DNA of 26,772 bases from SAR202 cluster bacterium (GTDB taxonomy: Bacteria > Chloroflexota > Dehalococcoidia > SAR202 > GCA-002694895): positions 1-26,772 of the forward strand of contig VFGQ01000117.1 of NCBI GenBank assembly GCA_009391605.1. The letters run 5' to 3'. Under the pieces are notes generated by a model. It was given only the letters and a program-made list of their open reading frames with translations, ran no database searches and was not told the DNA's origin. Of this stretch, positions 5,624 through 13,121 are shown one piece after another (within the stretch, counting starts at the first letter, position 1; the number at the start of each line of letters is the position of its first letter). Position numbers and translations under genes: made by a program.

Positions 5624-7900
5624 ATAATAAATTTCATTACAAATTTTTCAAGTTCCAAAAATGGAAAATGGATAACTTTAATATCTTGGATTATTTTTGC
5701 TAGTTTGATTATTCCATTTGCACCACAATTAAATCAAAGCACTAATCAAACTGATTTCCTGCCTGAAAGCGCTGAATCAACAAAAGCTGCTCAATTAGTT
5801 GAAGAAAGATTTAGCACAGTCTCAACAGATATCCCTAGTATCATAGTTGCTCAAACAAAAAATAAGCAGAAATTCACTGATAATGAAAGACAAATCCTAA
5901 AAAAATTAGAAGAAAAAATAAAATTATCTAAAGATATTCCTATTAAAAACATTATTTCTGTATTTAGTTTACCTGAAGCAAAAGAAGAATTTGAATCTCC
6001 TTCAGAAAATACCATGACCATGATTGTAAATCTTTCACTTGGATCATTTAACGATTTTGAAACCATTCCTGATGAAGTAAAAAAACTACGAGATTTAGTA
6101 TCAAATGAAACAAAATCAAACAATAATTTAACTGTTCTGGTTGGTGGACCTGGAGGATTGTTTGCTGATTTCATTCAAGTATTCCAATCAATAGATAGAT
6201 TGTTGTTAATAGTAACTATTGTATTGGTTTTCACTATATTATTAATAATTTACAGATCTCCAATAACTGCAATACTCCCACTTTTAATTGTTGCCTCTAT
6301 CTTTCTTGTTGCACAAGGGATTATAGCGTTTATTGATCAAGAAACAGGTGACTTTTTAAAAGTGAATGGACAATCAACTGGAATAATGACAGTAGTACTA
6401 TTTGGTTCAGGAACTGATTATTTTCTTTTTATATCTTCTAGATTTAAAGAAGAATTAAGCAATACAAAAGATAAGCATGAAGCAATGAAGAAAACAATGC
6501 AAGGAGTTGGGGGTGCTGTTACATCAGCTGCCTTAACAATAATTGTTGCTTCATCCATTTTACTTTTATGTATCCTTAAATCATATCAATCACTTGGTCC
6601 TGTAATTGGAATAGCTATATTCTTGATGTTAATTGCTTCTATAACACTTATCCCATCAATGCTTTGTATATTAGGTAGATTTTCTTTTTGGCCAGTTAAT
6701 CTTATTCCTAAAAATCAAAATAAAAATGAAGGTGTATACACCAAAATAGCAAAACTTGTAATTAACAAACCTTTAACAACTTTAATTATTACCGGTAGTA
6801 TATTACTAGCGATGTTTACAGGACTTATAGGAGCAAAGCCAACATTTGATCAACTTGCAAGTTTACCTAACAATGCTGACTCAGTAAAAAGTTTTGAATT
6901 ACTAAGAGATGGATTTAATCCGGGTGAATTAGCACCAGTTGAAGTTTATGTAGATTTCAAATCACCAGAAGCTGTTTTTAAAAAAGAAAATCTTGAAAAA
7001 ATAGATATATTAACTAATATACTTGCATCATCTGAAGGTATAATCAGAATCTCAAGTCCAACTAGGCCTTTTGGAATAGATTCGCCTTTAGGAGGGGCTG
7101 ATAAGATTATAAAATATTTATCTTCAAATGATCCTTCTTCATTCAATATAAAATCAAAAGTTAATAGCTATACTTCCCCTGACAAATCCATATCAAAATT
7201 TGAACTTATTTTAAATGAAAACCCATATGATGAGAAAGGTATGGATTTAATTCCCCGTATAAGAAATCATATCAAAAATCAAGGACCAAATTCAGGTATA
7301 GATTTATCTACAATATATGTAGGGGGTGAAACTGCAGTTCAATATGATACCAGGGAAGCTATAAATAGAGATCAGTTAATAGTTCTACCTATAATACTTC
7401 TAGCAATTGGCTTAATATTAATGATTTTACTTAGATCTCTTATAGCACCTATATATCTATGTGCAACTATAATATTTACATACTTTTCTACAATAGGAAT
7501 ATCATTATTAGTATTTAAATTTATTTTTAATCAACCATTTTACACAAGTAGTCTCCCATTCTTCTTGTTTGTATTCTTAAATGCACTAGGAGTGGATTAC
7601 AATATTTATTTAATGAGCAGAATTAGAGAAGAAGCAAAAACAAAAAGTATAAGTAAAGCTACACAAATTGCAGTAGCCAAAACAGGGGGCGTTATTACTT
7701 CAGCAGGAATTATCCTTGCAGGCACCTTTTCAGCACTAATGGTACTTCCCTTAACTGATTTATTTCAACTTGGATTTGCAGTAGCAATAGGTGTAATAAT
7801 AGACACTTTTATAACAAGAACTCTACTTGTGCCAGCTATAGTTAAATTACTTGGTAAATACAATTGGTGGCCGAGTAAAATCATACCTTCAAACAAGTAA
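5624..7900 (+). CDS. MmpL/RND-family exporter with non-canonical start
   Basis: This is a proton-driven membrane transporter, probably exporting lipids or another hydrophobic substrate. The two-fold repeat is clear. Each half has a membrane helix, a large extracytoplasmic loop and a bundle of five helices, with the conserved Asp-Tyr of helix 4 in VVLFGSGTDYFLF and in ALGVDYNIYLMSR. The only canonical in-frame start is TTG at 5705, but this cuts helix 1 in half. The open frame continues upstream to a TAA at 5621 and encodes the rest of that helix (KWITLISWIIFASLIIPFAP). No ATG, GTG, TTG or CTG lies in that stretch. AGGTGAT (5613-5619) lies 4 or 7 nt before ATA codons at 5624/5627, so I place the start there; ATT at 5636 is another option. 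The stop directly abuts the convergent EamA stop. Confidence 0.85.
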   Translation: MINFITNFSSSKNGKWITLISWIIFASLIIPFAPQLNQSTNQTDFLPESAESTKAAQLVEERFSTVSTDIPSIIVAQTKNKQKFTDNERQILKKLEEKIKLSKDIPIKNIISVFSLPEAKEEFESPSENTMTMIVNLSLGSFNDFETIPDEVKKLRDLVSNETKSNNNLTVLVGGPGGLFADFIQVFQSIDRLLLIVTIVLVFTILLIIYRSPITAILPLLIVASIFLVAQGIIAFIDQETGDFLKVNGQSTGIMTVVLFGSGTDYFLFISSRFKEELSNTKDKHEAMKKTMQGVGGAVTSAALTIIVASSILLLCILKSYQSLGPVIGIAIFLMLIASITLIPSMLCILGRFSFWPVNLIPKNQNKNEGVYTKIAKLVINKPLTTLIITGSILLAMFTGLIGAKPTFDQLASLPNNADSVKSFELLRDGFNPGELAPVEVYVDFKSPEAVFKKENLEKIDILTNILASSEGIIRISSPTRPFGIDSPLGGADKIIKYLSSNDPSSFNIKSKVNSYTSPDKSISKFELILNENPYDEKGMDLIPRIRNHIKNQGPNSGIDLSTIYVGGETAVQYDTREAINRDQLIVLPIILLAIGLILMILLRSLIAPIYLCATIIFTYFSTIGISLLVFKFIFNQPFYTSSLPFFLFVFLNALGVDYNIYLMSRIREEAKTKSISKATQIAVAKTGGVITSAGIILAGTFSALMVLPLTDLFQLGFAVAIGVIIDTFITRTLLVPAIVKLLGKYNWWPSKIIPSNK

Positions 7901-8764
7901 TTATCTAGAAAACATTCCCCTCAAAGAAATAACCATCAATCCGATGATAATAATAATCCCAGATATTATCTGATATATTTCTAAAACCTCATTTAAAATG
8001 ATATACCCAAAAATTGACCCTGTCACAGGAACTAACAACCCATAAGGGGTAATTTGAATAGATTTATATTTATTTAACAAATACTGCCACATAGTAAAAC
8101 CTATAACAGTAGAAATATAAGCTGTATAAAATATTGATAAGAAAACCTTAATTTCTATATTCCGAAAATCTATTTTCAATAGTAAATCATATTCTAATAT
8201 AAATGAAATAATAAATAATAATATTGCTGCCAATGGAGAAATCCATATTAAAAATGAAACCATATTTATATTGCCAAGATTTTTTAATTGAATATTAGCA
8301 ACACCCCACGAAATGGCAGCAGCGAGTATAATTAATATTGCTTCTAACTTAAAATCACCATCATTATAAGTTAATAAAATAATTACTCCTAACATTCCTA
8401 TAATCAAACCAGTAATTTCATTTAAACTGGGTTTTTCTTTAATTAAAAATGCAGACATAATTACGGTAAAAAATGATTGAGTTTGTAATATCACAGCACT
8501 TAAACCAGCTGATAATCCGGTACTCATACCATAATATAAAAGGCTGTATTGTAATACTCCCAAAGTAATAGGTAAAGAAAAAAATTGTTTATTACTTACT
8601 TTTGGTTTTTTTACAAAAAATATCCATGGAAAAGATATTAAAAAAAACCTCAATGCTGCCAAAAAGATTGGAGGCAATGATAGTACAGTGATTTTAAGAG
8701 CGACAAAATTTAATCCCCATAAAACAACTATACTAAATGCCATTACAACATGTTTTGTACTCAA
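7901..8764 (-). CDS. EamA/DMT-family transporter
   Basis: This is a drug/metabolite-type permease of the cytoplasmic membrane; the substrate is unknown. The 287 aa form about ten hydrophobic helices arranged as two EamA repeats. The first opens with VVMAFSIVVLWGLNFVALKI. The second opens near AILIILAAAISWGVANIQLK and contains the family PL-x-x-x-L-x-G-x-x-x-x-L-E-like segment PVTGSIFGYIILNEVLEIYQ. The start is TTG at 8762-8764 with AAAGG six bases upstream. It follows the zinc-finger gene by 17 nt and is the last gene of the long minus-strand run. Its TAA abuts the MmpL TAA tail-to-tail with no gap and no hairpin. Confidence 0.9.
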   Translation of the reverse strand: MSTKHVVMAFSIVVLWGLNFVALKITVLSLPPIFLAALRFFLISFPWIFFVKKPKVSNKQFFSLPITLGVLQYSLLYYGMSTGLSAGLSAVILQTQSFFTVIMSAFLIKEKPSLNEITGLIIGMLGVIILLTYNDGDFKLEAILIILAAAISWGVANIQLKNLGNINMVSFLIWISPLAAILLFIISFILEYDLLLKIDFRNIEIKVFLSIFYTAYISTVIGFTMWQYLLNKYKSIQITPYGLLVPVTGSIFGYIILNEVLEIYQIISGIIIIIGLMVISLRGMFSR

Positions 8765-8781
8765 TACAAACCTTTAAATCA

Positions 8782-9705
8782 TTAGGTGATAATTTTATAA
8801 GGTTTAGATTTATTTAAACCAGGAACAGTTTTTAATCGTATAAGTCTTCTATTCTTTAATCTTTTATATGAATCCTCAGAACTTTGACGATTTTTACAAG
8901 TGTATGAGCAAAATAATTTTCTTTTATTTTCGGTAGGAAAAAGATTTTCACATCTTTCACATAATTTATAAATACAGCCTCTAATCATAGATTTACTAAT
9001 TGAGCTCCAATAAAAATTAAGTAAACTAGTATTTTTATTGGTAAATTTAAGATGATTAGTATCAATTTTAAATTCAAAATCCGTTGATGGTAAAGAATGT
9101 TCATTATTATTTAAAACATCTTGGATATAAAAAGATAAAGTTTTATTTAATAAATTTTTATCTTCAAAGTTTGATATACAATCCATAAAAAATGCCTGTT
9201 TAAATTTTCCTTTTGGAATAATTGACAATAATTCATTTGTCATTGAAAGTTGTGTTAATATTTTTTGTACTAAATCAAAAGATCGTTTTGAATGCCTTTG
9301 TAAATAATCATAAAATATCAAAATAGACCAAATAATTTTCAATTCATTAAATAAAAACAAAAAATTAACATCTGATTTAACTAAAACACCATTTGATGCC
9401 ATAAATTCACAAATCGATTTAATGAAAATTTCTTTTTTAAATTCATCCATTTGCTCATAAAAAGATAAATTATAAATATTTAAAAAATTAATTAATGAAT
9501 CTTGATTAAAATTATCATAATGCTCAAATTGTTTATTTACATAAATTACTGATTCCAATGAATTGAAATTATTGTAATCTACATTAAAATACTCAGAGGA
9601 ATCCAGCTCATTTTTATCTAATGAATAAAAATTTATATTTTTCTTTATATTAAGCAAAATTATCTTGTTTATATCTAATAAATTATATTCAAAAACAATA
9701 AACAT
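8782..9705 (-). CDS. Hypothetical protein with C-terminal CGNR-like zinc finger
   Basis: The 307 aa are not assignable to a known family as a whole. The N-terminal 230 residues are rich in Asn, Lys, Phe and Ser, predicted mostly helical, with no motif I recognise. Near the C-terminus (about 246-270) a treble-clef-like zinc site is visible: C-x2-C-x13-C-x3-C (CERCENLF, then KLFCSYTCKNRQSS), followed by a basic helix KRLKNRRLIRLK. This resembles the CGNR/ABATE-type zinc finger found at the C-terminus of bacterial DNA-binding regulators, where CGNR follows the third and fourth Cys; here the equivalent is CKNR. A regulatory role is inference. It lies between mutS (62-nt gap) and the EamA gene (17-nt gap). 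Confidence 0.65.
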   Translation of the reverse strand: MFIVFEYNLLDINKIILLNIKKNINFYSLDKNELDSSEYFNVDYNNFNSLESVIYVNKQFEHYDNFNQDSLINFLNIYNLSFYEQMDEFKKEIFIKSICEFMASNGVLVKSDVNFLFLFNELKIIWSILIFYDYLQRHSKRSFDLVQKILTQLSMTNELLSIIPKGKFKQAFFMDCISNFEDKNLLNKTLSFYIQDVLNNNEHSLPSTDFEFKIDTNHLKFTNKNTSLLNFYWSSISKSMIRGCIYKLCERCENLFPTENKRKLFCSYTCKNRQSSEDSYKRLKNRRLIRLKTVPGLNKSKPYKIIT

Positions 9706-9767
9706 CTAAATACAATAAGATTTGAGGCTTTAGTTTTAATTTTTACTTAAAGCAATATACAAATAAA

Positions 9768-12344
9768 TTACCCCTTTTCTTTAAATTTTTCTTTTAAATC
9801 TGAAAGCTTAATCAAAGCTTCTAAAGGAGTTATATTGTCCATATCAATATCATTAAATATATTCCTGATTTCATCATAATTATTTTCATGTAAATTAAGA
9901 GGAAGCTGAGTAGATATGTTGCTATGATTCAAATCTGATGAATAAGATTTTTCTTCTAGAGCAGATAATAATAATTTAGATTTACTGATTACCTCATCTG
10001 GCATTCCAGCTAAAGAAGCGACATAAATACCATAACTTCTGGCAGATATCCCTTTTGAAATATGATGTAAAAACACAACACTTTCTTGATCTTCTAAAAC
10101 TTTTACATGATAATTTTTTAATCTTTTAAGTCGGGATTCCAATGTTGTCATTTCAAAAAAATGAGTAGCAAATAAAGTTCTTGCACCAATTGAAGATTCC
10201 TCATGTATATATTCTGCCACTGACATTGCTATTGCCAATCCATCATATGTACTTGTGCCTCTGCCAATTTCGTCTAAAATTATTAAAGATTTATTCGTTG
10301 CTTCATTTAATATAGTTGCAGTTTCAGTCATTTCAGTCATAAAAGTTGACCTTCCAGCTGAAAGATCATCTTCTAGTCCTACCCGTGTAAATATTCTGTC
10401 AACTAAACCAATCTCAGCATTTTCGGCAGGTACATAAGATCCTATTTGAGCTAATAAAACAATAATACCAACCTGTCTTATAAAAGTAGATTTGCCAGAC
10501 ATATTTGGACCGGTTAATAATATTATTTGATGATCAATATTATTTAAATAAACATCATTAGGCACAAATTTACCTGTTTCTATTAATTCTTCAACCATAG
10601 GATGTCTTGATTTTTGAATTTTCAAATTTAAGGATTCATTAATTTTTGGCTTAACATACCCATTTCTTCTAGCAATTAAAGACAATGAAGAATAAACATC
10701 TAATTCAGATATAACATTTGCTAATAAAGAAATTTCATTAACTTTTGAAATAATATTATTACAAATATCTTGGAATATTTTTTTTTCTAACTCATCTATT
10801 CTTTCAACAGATAAAATAATATCAGTTTCTAGATTTTTTAATTCTTCAGTAAAAAATCTTTCTGCATTCACTAAAGTTTGTTTCCTAATATAATAATCAG
10901 GAACTTGTCCCAATTGAGATTTGGTAATTTCAATATAATAACCAAAGATTTTGTTATATCTAACTCTTAAATTTTTTATTTGTGTTTTTTTTCTTTCAGT
11001 TAACTCCATCTGAGCCAATATATTTTTTGATGTAGTTAACGATTGTCTGTATTTATCCAAATCTTCAGATAAACCTTTTTTAATTAATAGGCCGTCACCT
11101 AATTTTCCATCATATTGTTTTTCAAAAGAGTTATTTACAAGATCGCAAATATATTTTATTTTATGAGAATTTGTAAATAATTTTTGGAATTTATTTGGTA
11201 AAAAATTAGATTTTAAATACTCAAATACTTTTAAAGACATATCTAAACTTTGAGATAATGTTAAAACTTCCCTAGGACCTGCTCTATAATTAACTAATTT
11301 ACTGAGTAATCTTTCTATATCAAATATTTTCTCAAGCTGATCGGCAAGTTTAGAAGATATATTTTCATTATCATAAAACCAAGAAATGATTTCTTGTCTA
11401 AGTTTTATTTTTTTAATATTTATTAATGGTTGCCCTAAATAATTTTTTAATAACCTTGCACCCATAGAAGTTTTTGTAATATTAAGTGTATTAAACAATG
11501 AAAAAGAATTATTTAAGATATTTTTATCTGGAAACAATCCCAGATTTTTTCTTGTTTGTGGATCAAGGAACATATATTCAGAAGTTTTGTAATATTCAAC
11601 ATTCTCGAAATTTATAGTATTAAAAAGCATGTTACGATACAAATAATTTATTAAACCAATAAATGCTTTAGTTTCAACTAAATTGTTATTAAACCATTCG
11701 TTTCTTTCAATTAATGAAACATTATTATATTCTGAACGATCAAAAACCCAATTATTAAATTCAGCACTATCCAAAAATTCATTTTTACCATAATATTCTG
11801 AATTAATTTTCTGCGATTGTAATGACAATAATTCTGAGGGCCTTATTCTCGCCAATTCAGAATCAAGTGATTGAGTATCAATTCGAGTAACTTTTATTTC
11901 ACCTGTAGAAACATCAATATAAGATATCCCAGTATTATTTTTTTCAGTAAAAACTGACATTAAATAATTATTTGAATTGTTATCTAATAAATAATCTTCA
12001 AAAATCGTACCTGGGCTTACTACTCTAACTACTCTTCTGTCAATAATTCCTTGAGAATTAGGCTCTAAACCGATTTGTTCACAAATCGCTATTCTGAAAC
12101 CTCTTTCAACCAGAATTGGTAAATGATTATCCAGTGAGTGAAAAGGTATCCCTGCAAGTAAATGCACTTGTCCTTTTCCAAATTCTTTCTTAGTTAAAGT
12201 GATTTGTAATTCTGAAGATAAAATTTCCGCATCATTATCAAAAGCTTCGTAAAAATCTCCCATTCTATATAATAAAATCGAATCAATATAATCTTCTTTG
12301 ATACTTAAATATTGTTTCCAAGCAGGTGTTAAACTTTTACCCAT
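9768..12344 (-). CDS. mutS: DNA mismatch repair protein MutS
   Basis: Recognises mismatches and small loops and starts mismatch repair. The 858 aa have normal full length. The N-terminal mismatch-recognition motif is at 31-33 (FYE in YRMGDFYEAFDNDA; Phe stacks on the mispair). The connector and lever domains follow, then the ATPase with Walker A at about 611-620 (TGPNMSGKST), Walker B at about 686-695 (IILDEIGRGTST) and the signature FATHFFEMT. The C-terminal dimerisation tail is present. It starts 10 nt after the ferredoxin-NADP+ reductase gene, so it is apparently co-transcribed with a redox operon, which is an unusual partner for mutS. No mutL is in the window. Confidence 0.97.
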   Translation of the reverse strand: MGKSLTPAWKQYLSIKEDYIDSILLYRMGDFYEAFDNDAEILSSELQITLTKKEFGKGQVHLLAGIPFHSLDNHLPILVERGFRIAICEQIGLEPNSQGIIDRRVVRVVSPGTIFEDYLLDNNSNNYLMSVFTEKNNTGISYIDVSTGEIKVTRIDTQSLDSELARIRPSELLSLQSQKINSEYYGKNEFLDSAEFNNWVFDRSEYNNVSLIERNEWFNNNLVETKAFIGLINYLYRNMLFNTINFENVEYYKTSEYMFLDPQTRKNLGLFPDKNILNNSFSLFNTLNITKTSMGARLLKNYLGQPLINIKKIKLRQEIISWFYDNENISSKLADQLEKIFDIERLLSKLVNYRAGPREVLTLSQSLDMSLKVFEYLKSNFLPNKFQKLFTNSHKIKYICDLVNNSFEKQYDGKLGDGLLIKKGLSEDLDKYRQSLTTSKNILAQMELTERKKTQIKNLRVRYNKIFGYYIEITKSQLGQVPDYYIRKQTLVNAERFFTEELKNLETDIILSVERIDELEKKIFQDICNNIISKVNEISLLANVISELDVYSSLSLIARRNGYVKPKINESLNLKIQKSRHPMVEELIETGKFVPNDVYLNNIDHQIILLTGPNMSGKSTFIRQVGIIVLLAQIGSYVPAENAEIGLVDRIFTRVGLEDDLSAGRSTFMTEMTETATILNEATNKSLIILDEIGRGTSTYDGLAIAMSVAEYIHEESSIGARTLFATHFFEMTTLESRLKRLKNYHVKVLEDQESVVFLHHISKGISARSYGIYVASLAGMPDEVISKSKLLLSALEEKSYSSDLNHSNISTQLPLNLHENNYDEIRNIFNDIDMDNITPLEALIKLSDLKEKFKEKG

Positions 12345-12354
12345 AAAAATATGA

Positions 12355-13086
12355 TTACTTCCAGAATCTTTCTTCGAGAACCGTAAAACCCTTATTCTGA
12401 CCTAATTTTTCTTTTATATCAATTATCATATCCGGATTTCCACAAGCATATACAATTGTATTATCAATATTAAATTGTTTTTGATTTATATAATTTTCTG
12501 CAATGGTATTTACTCTTCCTGTCTTACCATTCCATTCTTCATTCCTAATATCTTTTGGTCTACTTATAGTTGGTTGATAAGTAACAAAATCAGGATAATC
12601 TTTAGATATTGTCATTAATTCTTCCGAATATCCTAATTCATCCATATAACTTGATCCCTGCAATATGTGAAACTTCATATTTGAAGAATTATTATTTAAG
12701 AAATATCTAACATAACTCACGTATGGAACAATTCCGGTAACAGTACAAATAAGTAAATAATAATTATAATTAGTATCTTTAATCTGGAAAATACCTTTGG
12801 CTTTTGGCCTTAAAGTTAGTTTATCACCTACTTTCATTTTCCAAATAATTGGAGATAATTCTCCTTGTTCTACTAATTCAACAAATAATTCTAAAGAATT
12901 TTCATCAGGAGAGGAAGCAATAGAATATGCTCTTTCAATTCCGTCTACACCTATTGTGCAATATTGACCTGGTTTAAACGAATAATTTTCAGGTTTTGAA
13001 ATCCAAAGTTTAAGCATCAAATCACTTAAATCTAATCTTTGAATAATTTTTGATTCTAATAAATTTTTATTTGTTTGATTAACCAC
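12355..13086 (-). CDS. Ferredoxin-NADP+ reductase-like FAD oxidoreductase
   Basis: This is a flavoprotein that moves electrons between NAD(P)H and ferredoxin or a partner protein. The 243 aa show the plant/bacterial FNR fold. The FAD-binding RAYSIASSP is at 52-60, a GDKLTLRPKAKG loop follows, the dinucleotide-binding TVTGIVPYVSYVR is at about 115-127, and YACGNPDMI is at about 212-220. The C-terminal EERFWK is typical of bacterial Fpr-type reductases, where the terminal aromatic stacks on the flavin. The start is GTG at 13084-13086 without an obvious Shine-Dalgarno sequence. It lies 35 nt after the NuoG/FdhA-like gene, so it may be a dedicated NADP(H) module or partner of that complex, which is inference. 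No iron-sulfur domain is fused to it. Confidence 0.87.
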   Translation of the reverse strand: MVNQTNKNLLESKIIQRLDLSDLMLKLWISKPENYSFKPGQYCTIGVDGIERAYSIASSPDENSLELFVELVEQGELSPIIWKMKVGDKLTLRPKAKGIFQIKDTNYNYYLLICTVTGIVPYVSYVRYFLNNNSSNMKFHILQGSSYMDELGYSEELMTISKDYPDFVTYQPTISRPKDIRNEEWNGKTGRVNTIAENYINQKQFNIDNTIVYACGNPDMIIDIKEKLGQNKGFTVLEERFWK

Positions 13087-13121
13087 AATAAAAAATATGA
13101 AAATAATAAAAAGGAATAATA

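Noticed and set aside
9727..9753. Weak inverted repeat GCTTTA...TAAAGC between the mutS and zinc-finger genes
   Set aside because: Only a 6-bp AT-rich stem with a 15-nt loop and no U-tail on the relevant strand; it is expected by chance at this composition.
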